Shown: in pieces, positions 26,901-39,209 of the stretch | How the letters are laid out: each line of letters starts with the position of its first letter | Numbering within the stretch: the stretch's first letter is position 1 | Source: Dipylidium caninum | Lineage: Eukaryota > Platyhelminthes > Cestoda > Cyclophyllidea > Dipylidiidae | Length of the DNA stretch: 64,000 nucleotides | Assembly: GCA_017562135.1 (NCBI GenBank) | Contig: QEYB01001638.1 | Span: forward strand, 124,001-188,000 | Direction: 5' to 3' | Position numbers and translations under genes: made by a program | The notes under the pieces: generated by a model | Databases searched by the model: none | The model's input: only the letters and a program-made list of their open reading frames with translations | Told to the model about the DNA's origin: nothing

Positions 26901-29900
26901 CAAAAACGTCCGTTTCATGGTTTCCAGGTTAATACAAGAACCTTGCAACAACAGCATTGTGGTTTGACTCTAACAGAGACTTTACTCACCACGAGCAACG
27001 CAGGCGACGTTTATTTGGCACCGAATAAACATAGTAGAAGAGGAAGTTAATAAGGTAGGGCAGTACTCAAAACCGACCGCCGTTGCACATTTACTCAATG
27101 ACCACGAATACCAAAAAAAATTGATTCTCAAAGGAAATTCAACTCAGTTACGAAATTTAAAGTGACCTAAGGAAGTAAGATTAGTAAATTACGAAAGAGT
27201 GCGCCGACTGAGTGGGAGGAAGTAGCGTGATTGCGTGGGTGTGTTTGAATGGCGACAAATTCACTGGTATAAGCAAGAGAGAGAGGGAGAGAGCAGGCCG
27301 TGAGTGTCGCTCATGAGAGATCATTCAGAGTTCTCCCCTTCTGTTCGTAAGGGGACTCCCGACGCTCTTAATGGTCTCTACACCACTCACTGCACCCAGC
27401 AAAACGGAGTCGCACAGAGGAACCGTTTCCACTGACGGAAATGGCGCCGACTGCGTCATTGCTACCCCACATTGAAACGACGCGTATCCCACTGACTACC
27501 AATACCCCATTAACGATTTTAAATCAGGTTTGATAAATGAAAGCTGGATTGATATTGGAGACTTGTGCCTCAACCTTGGCGTTTGCCCAAAAACCAGGCA
27601 ATAAGAATGCTCGGCCATTATGTGGCAGGCACGTATCACCTTCAGCGGGGAAGTTATAGGTCATCCGTCTTCAAAGGCAGGCAAACAACAGAGAGAGTGG
27701 AGTGTATGGAGATGTTCTTTCACATGTTTATATGTAATGAGCCCAGCAGAAGAGTAACAGGTTAGCATTAACCAAGCAGTTGGACGGCAGTCCGAGTGAC
27801 CCCTGCACGCAGCAGTGACTCATGGCGCTGCCACGACCAACACCCTCAATCGTGCCGTCGTGAATCACGGGGAGAGGGATTGAAGTAGCTGGTTGTGCGC
27901 GCATGTACCTCCAAGGTGAGACGAAGTGCAGCGCCGCGTGAGTAAGCAAGCCCATCAAGCACATGAATGCAAGAAGGCAGACACCGCCAAAGCAGAGCTA
28001 GTCTCACTTATCGTGTCGCATACACACACTCGTGTGGCCTCCCCGTCAAATTTGCCTCAACTCTTTAGCACAGGGGACGAAACCGTCTGCCGTACACACA
28101 ACGAATACGGGGTGCATGGCGGAGAACCGATGCAACACATTTCTTGCCCAACTGGTTTTTCTACTGTATCTGTCTGTCTATCTGTCTGTGGCGATCAGTG
28201 TCCATAACGCACAGCCAAGAACGCCTTACCAATCGTGCAGAAACAGAAGGATTCTACCGCCAAATGGAACAGTAACTGGATGAAAGTGGGCACCCTCTTC
28301 ATTAATTGATGGCGCAATCGGAGAAGGGTTGACGTACAAACAGCAATCAAATACCTTTTCAATAATTCGCAGCAAGTTCAAAGCTGCACTGTATAAAGTT
28401 AACTTTTTAAGTGTTCAAAAAGTGTCTCCGCCCCTTGAACAGTAACGGAGTATGAATGACCAGTGCAGAATTGAATTTAGAACATTGACCTAATTATACT
28501 ATAATGCTAAAGCAAAGGCCAAGATGTACAAAATTGTTGTTTTACTTTTAATGGGGCTCAGGGAGTGGGTGCCGTGGAGACCACTGATTTTACGGCCAAT
28601 ATGAATTAAGAATTATGGAAGAGAGATACTGGCGAAAATGTTGCCGTCAATTTGATGATGGATTAAATAATGAGACATGGGAAAGGGCTTATTCCACATG
28701 CCCTGCCAATTCAAGCTTTTACGTTAATCAAATTACGGAAACGCCCACACGAGAAAATAAAACCGTGTATGCCGATTTTGTTCGGACTAGTGAAACCAAA
28801 GTTCTATAACTCAGCACTTGTTTGTGCAGATAAGTAAAATTATACCCTAAGCGCAAAACCCAAAACAAATGAAAGTTGTGTAAGAAGCCATGAACAATGT
28901 TACATAAATGAAACGGTAGTACGAAGCAATGCGATTTAAAGCGTTTTTAGAGAGTAAAGAAGTAGGAAGACATTGGTTTCGGGTGGTCGCATATAGGGAA
29001 GGCTAAGTTGAACACACTCATATCTTGATTCGAAAAAGAAAGCTCAAAAAATGGAAACTCACATATGAGCAGTAGAGTGCATGAAAAGTACCCACTAAGT
29101 AGGAGCAAGTCAATGCTTAAAATGAATACGATGCCGAAAAAGCAGAAGGGGGCAACAATATGTTAGCAGCGCATCACAAGCTCCTCTGTTAACCATCACC
29201 GCAAGCACCGTCTTGTTCTCCTTCCCACATTCCAGAAAGGCGCGTACAGACATCTCTTTGATGTCAAGTACGAACGGTATGGGTGAGTACAGACGAGGAT
29301 GTGAGATAGAAAACAGCGCCTCCAGCCCATGTTGTAAATTAGGTTAAGATTCCTACAGTCGAACAAACCTACAAACTTGAAAAAATGTGCTATACTCCAC
29401 CATTTAAAAGGGGCAGGGTGAACAAAACAAATTAGTTATTGGTGTAGTTAAACTAGACTTCCGAGCTTCCAATAGAGTGTGGAGTGAAGTAATAGTGCCT
29501 GTACTCAGTGGTAATGGATGTGACAGCGCAGACCGGCACAGCCCCAATTAAGGCACATACATGTTAGCATGACAGGCGAGATGTGGTACTGCGTTAGCAA
29601 GGACTTTTACTTAGCTATAAGTAAACAAAAATGGTCGCCCTCCAGACTACAAAAACCTGTTCTGGTGTTGCAGCTAGGAGGCGAGTAGAAGCAGTTAACG
29701 AGGCACTTTCGGAGATGCTACTTAACGGCTGAAGTGGAAAAAAAATAATGTCCATAGCAAGCAATAATTTAAGGTTTCTGAAAAATTAACTGACTCAAAA
29801 TGAAGATAATATAGATATTACTAGATTGGGTCCATAAAAGCAGGTAAACAATTCCTACGTTGGTTAAAACAAACTAAAAAAGTCGGGAGGTCCTGAGGCA

Positions 29901-31723
29901 ATGTCCTTAATTTAACCTGAACATCAATGGCCTTAAAGGACACTTAGGAGGCAAGTTCAACACAACGCCGTATCGTGTGATGGGAAAGTCAAAAGCATTG
30001 GTATAAAGGGAAAAAATAGGCAAAGTGAGTAATGGGCTTCCCAAAAGGAGATACAATCGATGTACTGATATAGTCAAGCAAACCGAACTGCCTATCAAAT
30101 AACTAGCATTGTTGCATTATGAGTGGGCTCACAGGCCAATCAAGCCAAGGATAAACACACTTCGATGACAGTTCAGGCCTCCGAGACTACCTATGGAGGT
30201 TTTCGTCAAGATAATACAAATGAGAACATACACCAAACTTTCTTTTAAAGGCGACAACAGAGCTATATAGAGGCAATTCTGGAAAATTTGGACCCGTAGT
30301 AACGGTTTTTCCGCCTTGATGGGATTAAATGATGCGAGTATTCAGTAATTCGCAAAACACGAGCGTGATTCAGAGTCAGATGAGGGCTGAGGAGGAGCGG
30401 AAGGAGAAGAGCCAATGTAGACCTAACGATGAGCCGTTTGCCTCTCTCAGTAGGGCCTTTGGTAGTTACGGAGTAAAAGGCTTTGGAGTGGCTCAACCGG
30501 CTGACTAGTGCTGTAGTTCAAAGAATAATAAAGGAGCAAAATATAATCGTATTTCGACAACTCAGTTACATTTCGGTCAATGAGAAGGCATAGCTCAGCA
30601 ATTCACATAGATTCCTCGAGGCGTTATTCAAGGGGTGTAAAGCCAGCTGAGGCAGATTAAACGAATGTCCGTAGAGCGTAGTGGGGGTGGGCAGGTAGGC
30701 GAGACAAACGATGCCCCGGTCGATGAGCGGACGGTGCACAGTCCATCGATTTTCACCATCTAGTCCGGTCGAGGCGGCTAGCTTTCATTACAGTGCACTT
30801 ATAAAGCCCTAAAAGGCCGTTTTAACCGGGAGCATCACCACCATATGATCATTTTTATTCCAGATGAATGAGGTGAAATTCGCCCAATGAACTGAAAAGC
30901 CACAGACAGAGCTATGATGACGATTTCTTATCACTACTTCCTGTGAGATGACTATTTGAAAACGATAGCATTCCCACATACACTCCTATTTACCATAGAA
31001 TACATAATAGTAGGGTAAACCACAGACCAGCGTAAGGGTGAAGTCTAGCATCCAGTGGGTAAAGCGATTCGTAACGAAGAAACCAATTATCGGCAAGTCA
31101 AATCTAAATTAAATAGCTACTGATTCGGTTTGCCAAATCTACAAATTGATGAGTTAAACTACCTTTGAACACAACACTCAACCGGCGAATAAAAAGCAGA
31201 AAGAGAATGACACGTATTTGCGCTCCACAAGATCAGGCGCGATACTATCCACGTAACACAGAGGCAAGACTGTGTTAATAAACATCCGTAGCTAGGGTGG
31301 TTGGGTGCAAATAAACCCTTAGTCACCTGACACCGTACACGAATAAGTGACAGCCAAGTCGTTTCAAATAGATGAATACGGAGATATATCAGTTAATGAC
31401 AAATAACAAAACCAAAATTGTAGCAGCAAAACCAAGCTATATGAAACTGTAATTCTCTGCTCTACATAAACTATAATTCTGCTTAAGCAAAACAAAGACT
31501 CATTTAGAACATACTCGAGACCCTTAGCGTCAGGAGTGGAAGTTGTAGAAGCAGCAGAGGGTTGGCAATTTTGCAGAAACTGAAGTAACTGGGGCGTCAA
31601 AAGGTCCATAGAAATGGTCGTGGCACCTATATTTAAAGTGTCAGGTCGTACTACGGCTGGTTCAGTTGAGGTGGTGGTGGACGAGGAAGGCAAGGTTGTA
31701 CGCCAGGAATTTTCTTCCGACAT
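23962..31723 (-). CDS. JUN: Jun-like AP-1 bZIP transcription factor (2 coding exons)
   Basis: Nuclear bZIP factor binding AP-1 (TGACTCA-type) sites as a dimer. Exon 31723-31515 (donor GTATGT) joins exon 24793-23962 (acceptor TTTTAG) in phase; 1041 nt, 346 aa (human c-Jun 331). The basic region is about residues 277-285, NRDAARRCR (c-Jun NRIAASKCR), followed by RERKL and a zipper with Leu in heptad positions 1, 2, 3 and 5. Position 4 is Thr, and the polar Asn of the zipper core is kept. Exon 1 holds MDLLTPQLLQFLQ, which may correspond to the c-Jun delta segment. The middle is low-complexity Ser/Thr/Ala with an Ala run and HHHH. An acceptor (GCGTTTCAG) lies 8 nt before the ATG. The protein could extend past 23962 if a GTGGGT donor near 23990 is used. 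The 6.7 kb intron shows no gene I can support. Confidence 0.85.
25098..25112 (+). repeat. Poly-G homopolymer (about 15 G)
   Basis: An uninterrupted run of G inside the JUN intron, flanked by purine-rich sequence. It is prone to sequencing-length error. Confidence 0.85.
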
Positions 31724-31731
31724 AGCGTCAG

Positions 31732-34700
31732 CTGAAACGCCGGATGTAAGAAAAAAAAACCATTGGAAGATTATTCTTATGCAAAAAGAGGAAAGTAATG
31801 TTTCTCGTGGGCAAAGAAAACCATTTGAGATAAAAGAAGAAAATCTAGACCGTGAACAGGCGAAATGCTTTTAGGGTTACAAATTATTCCCAATCTATGC
31901 TTCGCGAGGCACACAGCCCCGTCATACAGTGTTGATAACCATGATTACTATGACGCTAAATGGAACAAAAACAATCATAGTGCTGTAATCAAAAACGAAG
32001 CGTCTTACAGGAGAAAATAGCATAAAACTTCCCCTAGGAAAGAAAACGTAAAATTGGCGCTTCGACTCAACATATTTAAGATGTAAAAGTATTTGGGTAA
32101 AACCGTAAAATCCCGCAACCGCCCACCATAACTTCGACTACGATGAACCTCGGAGTAGAATAAGCAAAGAACCGGAGTGAGTTAAAATATTAGCACCCAC
32201 CAAGTGCCGGTTGGGAAGCGGTAACGCCTTCAAGTAATGCGGCGGTTATCAGAAAACTTAAACGAGATAGTTATTGTGGGGTATTTAAAAATACATGTTG
32301 AAATAATCACTAATTATACAATAATAATCGTTAAAGTATTGTGTTTTTAGTGGTAAATAAAACGAATAGGTACGTTTGTATTTAACAGGAGTGTGGTTAC
32401 TAAAGTCGCGCAATGACGCAAAATTTAACTAGCTTGTAAAGACTAGCTTTCTATAGTTAAAAATTGTAATATCGTCTTAATGTAGCATTCAGTTCCATCA
32501 TAATCCCAGCCCTCCCGCACATGGGGTTTATAAAATCAGGTTCATTCTATTTCCACTATGCTAATTCAACGCTGTGAAATTATGCCCCATGCTGCTATCA
32601 AACATACCCAAAATAGTCGACTATGTGCATTCTGTGTGAATACATTGTTTATGCCCTGGGTAGTCGTAAAATATGAGAAGGTTAAAACCCTTTCTTTCGT
32701 GGGTCCATGAGGCTGTGTTTTACTGAATAGAGCGGACGTTATTAAATTTTACTAAAACAGCCGTTTACTTGTATCGAGTCCGATAACGATATTAAGGACA
32801 TAGTGAGAGAGATAGTAGAATCGCGATATTAAGTGTGTACGGCCTAACCCAATATTGTCATGAAATTGCAAATTTGCGGATTAATACAGCCTTCACCTTT
32901 GCTACTCGCATAGTAAATGAAGGTCCTAGGTAACTTCTACACCACATCAACTGCCTTCATTTAGCGGAGATAAAACAATCGCGAGTACTTAGGAACTCAA
33001 CAAATAAAGTATGCTTTTAACAATATTTCCTATTTTACATCTCCCTTAAGTTGTTGTTTTACGTACGTCCGTAGGGTTTCGACGAGTTTGCCATGCTCCC
33101 CTATTGTGTTTCGCAATAAAAGCAACTCTTCAAAAATTCAAATAAATAAATATTGCTTATGTTACTATTTACATCTTTGTTTAATTTTGGCAAACACTAG
33201 TTTTCCAGCGACGAAAATTTCCGAGTTCAATCATAGCCCCATTTAAAGCTGACTTCAGACAGCCTCATTGTTTTTGGTAAATGTAGATATCCCATCGTAA
33301 ACAAATGATTTGGCTTTTTATTCGTTAATCTGCTGCAGAGATATTTTCATAAAACTGAGGTCTAGTGGGGGATATGTTCCTTTGCAGTAACTTTATTGAG
33401 GTATGAATGCAATACAGCTAAAATTATCTTACCACTAAATATATGATAGCTGAGATAAAAGCAGGTGGATTCGTGCCTCATCTAAGCGCCTACAAAACAA
33501 CACAGTTTCTGAATGATTACATAATTTTGTTTAATTTAAAAAGTGGTACAAATAGAGGTGCCAAAAACGCGGATTGCGCCGATTTTTCGTCACAGTATAT
33601 GATCATTTCTTGAAAACTTGGAACTAAATATTCCCTTCATTGTTGCGGGTGTTGGTGGCACTCCCCCGAAAATTAAAAATAAATCATTTGTCTTAATGAC
33701 ACCAACTTGACTACAGCTAAAATCCCCTACAGAATTTCACAGCACGAAAACTTGAATGAGGGGAAAATACTGCTCCCTAACCCGTATGTGTCTTGACGTA
33801 ACAAGTAGTTATGCAAATGCAGCCCATCACTCGGCACTTAATAATTCAAATATATTAATGAGGAGCATTTTTCTGCATCGTACCTTAACAACGCCACCAA
33901 AAACAACGAAACAAAATTTTTTGTACCCAATGCCAAATGGACCGAGTCACTGGAAGGTAAATAAGTCCAACCGGTAATAAGATAGGTGTTGAAGGCGTAA
34001 TAGTAGCCTAAGTTGTGACCCGGTGCCCTTAAATCCAACAGTACTGTAAAACGTGTAAATTAAGTCGAGCGCGGCAGGTTTTGATCATCTGTGGCGCATT
34101 AATTAGCCTTATAGTGATCTAGACTATATGCAGTTTCCACAACCTTAAACATTGATCTAGGGTAATCATTATGAGGAATTGAGATGTCGATGGTTTTACA
34201 TGACGAAATACGGGTGATCTTCTTGAATTTTCTATTTATATTTATTGATGAATAGGAAATAAATATAGACACCATTAATATAATCACATATATACCCCCT
34301 TGAATTCAGCCAGGTGTGGAAAGGATAACCTGTCTTATTATTACACGAACTCTAATTGATTAGTGAGGACGAGTTAGATAAACACATTTGGCAGGATCGA
34401 TTATTTGAAAAAAAAAAGGCATTCATAACAGATGACTTCAAGATCTCTGCCGCAAAATGGTCCAAAAGTAGTCAAATGGAAAGCAGGTAGGTTGTGAGCT
34501 CGGAAACACATGATGTCGCCAAAAAACAACTCGTTGCATAGGCCAAAATGGAAAAAAGCAGAATTAGTGCAATTCTGGCCGAACATAGCGTATGCTCCTG
34601 CCTGTGAGCCAGGAAAATGACCTCGGAGAATTTCGTAAAAAATAAAACCTCAGATTAAGAAACATTTAACCATGGTGACACGTAAATAATGTATACTGAG

Positions 34701-35168
34701 GAAAACTAAGTTTACGGCTAAATAGCCAAACCTCAAGTTTTATTATGTTAGCGACCTAGTGTAGTCAAATGACGGCAACAAATTACGAAGGGAGCTCAAA
34801 AACGCCGATTTGAAAAAGTGCTAATATACGTAAAAATATAGCTTTCGACAGGTACGGAAAGACGAGAGAGCAACTGCAAGCCCAAATAATGGCGAAAAGC
34901 AACATAAGTTACTGGAGTATTAAGAAGAAAATTTGCGCCGTTGACTGAAAAAATCATCAAACAATTCAAAATTGTTAACGAAACACCTTTAAAGTGGGAC
35001 CACTTTCTATGAGCAAAAATACTACAAAGTTATAACTTCAGTATAAAACGACTACTTACCGGTTTTTTGAAGTCAGAGTAAAAAAACAGATAAAAAGAAT
35101 GTTTGTTTTAACTCTCTCATGGCGTCATCCATCACGTGGAGCGACATATTTTCCTGCGTGCGTCTGCC
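31732..35168. other. AT-rich intergenic region, JUN to nucleolin-like gene
   Basis: The two flanking genes are divergently transcribed, so both promoters should lie here. Frames are short. I found no further exon, tRNA or recognisable repeat. The long T/C tract ending at the 31732 acceptor belongs to the JUN transcript. Confidence 0.45.
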
Positions 35169-37388
35169 ATGGTGGGTGCCTTCAGTCCTGCAGTTGTTCT
35201 TTTCGTTGCCAGTCTATTCATGCGCTTTCATCAGTAATATGTCATTGTCGTTTTTGGCGCACTACTGACGTTCTTTTTTTCTCTTTTAGACACAAAAGAA
35301 AAACCGAAGTAAGTTACCTGACATGATCGTCCGTTAAAGAAGCGTACACGATTTGTGCTTTGTCAGCCTTAAGTCATTTTTTCTAACCAACGGTTCCTTT
35401 GTTTTATAGATTCAAAGGTGCAATCTGTGAAAGTTAACGGCTCTCCTGCGGGAAAAACCATCGGCAAGAAACGTCCTCGTGAAGAGAACAGCGAGGACGA
35501 CACCGAGTTAGGTAACCTTGACGCCAATCAGGTTAAGAAGCTTAAGCAAATGATATCAGAAAGTGGTGGCAGCTCTGATAGCGATGTGGTTGACATTGGT
35601 GACAGTGAGGGATTCGGCGAAAGTGATGCCGAAGATGAGAGCGATGCGGAGGACGAATTCGACGATAGTGATCATGGTGGTGATACTGAGGAGGAACATC
35701 CAGAAAAGGTCGTCACGCCATGCAGTCAATTGAAAAAGACCGTTAAAAAGACGCAACCGGCTGCTAGTAAATCTAGATCTCCTGGAACAGCAGGAGGCAT
35801 GACCGAGGAGAAGGAGCAACCTAAATCATCTGCATCCAATGTGATTCTTTTCAACATTCCGCGACAGAATGCCAAGGACTTGCAAAGTTTTCTTGCAAAG
35901 CGTAATGTCCGCCCCGATTCAGTATCTTTTGTCGCTTCTCCCGCGGCCTTGCTAGGTTTTCCGAATGACGCGGCTGCTAAAAAAGCAATTGCATCATGTT
36001 CGGGAGCGTTGTACGGCCAAACTGCTTTAGCAGCTGTGTCTGTAATTGGCGCCGACGTCGGTATGATCCGTTCCACCACGAATTCCCGTCCGGGCTCATC
36101 TGGCGCACCCCTCACCTGCTTGTTTGTGACCTCTCTCCCAAAATCGGTTACGGAAAAAGAACTCGTGCGAATAATTGGCATCGAACCGAAGCATTTGCGT
36201 TTAATTACTTCGGGGTTTAAAAATAAAACATCAAATGCTTGTTACATTGATTGCAACTCCGAAGAAGATGCAAAAAAAGCCTTTGATACACTGCAGAAAC
36301 ATCAATTTGGCGATAAGAGAGTCAACGTGTTTTTGAAGCCAGAGCATCCTTTCAAGCATCCTTTCAATCCTGTTAGCGATGCGTCGGTTGTTGTCGCTAA
36401 CGTACCCTTTAGTGCCGGTGTCGAGGACATCAAAAGGGAGTTTCCTTCGGCTACGAAAGTTGAGGTGTCGCGAAAGGGTTCTTTCATGTTAACCTTTGAG
36501 AACGCGGAAGTTAGAGCGAAAGTTCTTAAGGAGTCTGCAGGGAAGGTGATGGATGGCCGTGTTTTACGCTTTATAACGTCAGACAAACCGTCCGATTTTG
36601 CCGTTCTTATATCCAATATCGCGTTCGACACTACGGCCGATGAGTTAAAGATGGAGTTTCCGGGCTGTAAGAAGGTCCTTATGAAGTCGTCCAAAGGACG
36701 GTTTAACGGGTTAGTTTCTATCGTTGTTTATTTGTTTTCTTTGCTCGTGTTAATTTGTGTGATCTCTTTTTCGTTTAAGCAATGCCATTGCGTTCTTTGA
36801 GACAAAAGAGGCTGCAGAAGTGGCGGCTAGAGATGGTGCCAAGAAGGAATTACGTGGAAGGCTTCTGCGAACAAAGCTCGCTGATGGATCTCAGGATTCC
36901 TCTAATCAAGAAAAAGGTATTGTGAAATTGAAATGGCTTTTCAGTTGTTGTTGAAGTAATCACCTTTCGATTTCACATTCACAGATAAGGGTATCAACAA
37001 ACAAAAGCCTCAAGAAGTCAAAAAGGTTGATCTACCTCCTCAGGCGGGAAGCGAGTCTGAGGATGAGGATGAGGATGAGGACGAAGACGATGAGGAGGGT
37101 GAAGACGATGATGATGAGGAGGAAGAAGATGATGAAGACGATGACGAGGATGATGATGATCTGGCTGCGAGTGATGAGGACCAAAGTGAGTCGGGCAGGG
37201 AAGAAAAGGCCAACGAGCCACCTGTCAAACGCATGAAACAACAAGTTTCGGGTGGCAAGCCCCAACCTCAGGGTCGCGGTGGTTTTCGTGGTCGTGGTGG
37301 CGCTTCTCAAAATCGGGGGGGTCGAGGCGGAGGTTTTCAACAACGCGGTAATCGCGGAAGGGGTCGTGGTGGTTCTTTCAAGAAATAA
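35169..37388 (+). CDS. Nucleolin-like RNA-binding protein: four RRMs, acidic tract, RGG tail
   Basis: Likely nucleolar RNA-binding protein. Exons: 35169-35171 (only the ATG), 35290-35308 (19 nt), 35410-36709, 36780-36916, 36985-37388; 1863 nt, 620 aa. The N-terminus is basic (KKRPREE) then acidic (repeated SDAEDE). Four degenerate RRMs follow, beginning near VILFNIP, CLFVTSLP, VVVANVPF and VLISNIAF. The last RRM spans an intron and continues as NAIAFFETKEAAE. Next come about 45 residues almost wholly Asp/Glu, then an RGG box (GRGGFRGRGG) to the end. Vertebrate nucleolin has its acidic blocks before the RRMs; here the longest one lies between RRM4 and RGG. AATAAA follows at 37424. The first two tiny exons are inferred from phase and consensus splice sites; alternatively a spliced leader could supply the AUG. 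Confidence 0.85.
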
Positions 37389-37423
37389 AGTATCGCATTC
37401 TCGTGTGTAAATCAGATAATTGT

Positions 37424-37429
37424 AATAAA
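37424..37429 (+). terminator. Candidate poly(A) signal of the nucleolin-like gene
   Basis: AATAAA 36 bases after the stop. An overlapping AATAAA also occurs at the stop codon itself (37384). The next gene's start codon follows within 135 bases. Confidence 0.55.
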
Positions 37430-37559
37430 TCTATAGCAGTGGTTCTTGACGAGTCTTCTCTCTTTGGGTCATGATTTCGATCTCTGTTATGGTGTTGCGT
37501 GGCCGGCAACTATCGCGGGGGTTCTTTGTTCTGCCCCCTATGGAGTGTTTGTGTTGTAG

Positions 37560-39209
37560 ATGAGTAACTCGATGTTCAATAGACCAACGGTCGGGCCCGA
37601 GTATGGCGGGTTGAAACAGCGTGCGTTGTGTGTTCACAACTACCCTGATGGAATGGGAGAAGAAGATCTTTATTCTTTCTTTCCCAGTGCCGCCAGTATT
37701 GTGTGTCAGCCAAATAGGTAGGTCTTACGGCCGTTATCCTCATCCTTTATTATTGTGCTTGCAAGTTTACTTCGTTTGAAGACTAACTTATATTTTATCT
37801 TTTTACTTTTGTGTGCTGCTTGAGCAGGTTTGTCTTGTCACGCGCTGTGCCACGACGAGTGGGTTAACTCGTGGGAACTCTCCTTCGGAAACGGAAGACG
37901 GCCATTTTCATTTTGGCCTGATACTATGTGCTTCTTGAGAGTGCAAACTTTTGATTGAGCAATCTTGATGTGCTTGTGTCGAGAGTCATTTCCTCCACGC
38001 GCGCGCACTGTTTGCCTCTTCAATCTCCTTACCACTCGCACCTTGTCTCTTCAGTTCTTCTCCTTCTTGTTTGATACAATTTCACTCGGATGCTGATTGC
38101 CAAGCTGCGTTCATCGAATGTCAGAATGGCAAACTCGTGGGCGGTCAATCTGTGCAAGCACAAATTATTTTTCCCAGTGGTTCAGGTAAGTTACTTTGGT
38201 GATATTTGTTGTTACCTTGTTTAATTTATTAATCAGTTTATAATTCAGTGGAATTTTGATTTAGATCGTAATTTCGGTGGCGGCAGTGTTGGGATTTATC
38301 CCTCGGCCAATCGACCCCGAACCGGCCGTGGTGATTGTAGCGGCGGCACGGTACCGACCCCTTTGAGAGGGTGTGATGTTAATTATATACCGGAAGGCTC
38401 CGGTTTCACGCTGACATTGCGTAATTTAGCATGGTCTGTAACAGAAGATGATTTAATCCGAGAATTTCCGCGGGCTATCAATGCCCTTATTAAGTTAGAT
38501 GAAAGGAACCGTTCTCGGGGGTCAGTTTCGTTAACTATCTGTTGATTTTCTTTTGAGTGAGTTTTGGAATTTCAGGTGCCTTTTGTACTTGTTTAACAGG
38601 TGGGGGACAGTAACATTTGCCAATCATACTGACTGCCAGAATGCCGAGGCTGAGTGTTCTCGTAAATCGATTAATGGAAGGCCGGTCCGCGCAGAAATTG
38701 GGAACTCTGAAAGGCTCCGAGACGACAGGCACAGAGGTGGTCGTGCCGGTGGGCGGCCGTTTTATGGTGAGCTTCGACGACAAGTCTTTTCCTGGTTTTT
38801 TCCCATTGTCGGTTGTGATCAATGGTGCAAACACCAGGTATAATGAAGTGTTTCTCTGTTCTATTCCCGGATGAAACTACAGATGTCAAGTTTCGTGGCT
38901 GTTAGCATTCATTAATCATTATCGACAGATCGCCACGATAGAGGCGGCAGGAGAGGGGGCGCTGGCTATGGAGGTGATGGCGTTCTTTCTCGTCGCTACA
39001 ATGAGGTAGATGGGAGCGAACGAAGGCCATATGGTGGGCCTGGTCGTGGCGGTTTCGGGGGTCAACGGCGAGGTTTCGATCGGGATCGCAGGGACCGTAG
39101 CCCCACTCGCCGCCGTACTCCTTGCGGGGCTGGAGCTAGAATCACTTCCGCAGTTATCCGCCGGACGCCTGGGGATTCATCTGACTCGGACTTCGACAAT
39201 CGAGATTAA
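37560..39209 (+). CDS. Two-RRM protein with RGG/RS tail, tandem neighbour of the nucleolin-like gene
   Basis: Probable RNA-binding protein. Exons: 37560-37717, 38055-38185, 38265-38520, 38600-38766, 38929-39209; 993 nt, 330 aa, all phases consistent. The first RRM is split over exons 1-2 (ALCVHNYPDGMGEEDLYSFF, then CLIQFHSDADCQAAF). The second spans exons 3-4 (FTLTLRNLAWSVTEDDLIREF, then WGTVTFANHTDCQNAE). The tail has RGG and RS-like pieces (GGPGRGGFGGQRRG, RDRSPTRRR) and an acidic end. An acceptor (TTTGTGTTGTAG) abuts the ATG with no base between, so the transcript must begin with an upstream exon or a trans-spliced leader. It lies 171 bp after the previous gene and shares RRM plus RGG design, so the two may be paralogues; similarity is too low to be sure by eye. 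Confidence 0.78.

Noticed and set aside
28615..28809. 64-codon ATG open frame within the JUN intron
   Set aside because: Protein-like composition but no similarity, no splice context and short enough to be chance.
31614..31874. 86-codon plus-strand frame
   Set aside because: Antisense shadow of the first JUN exon.
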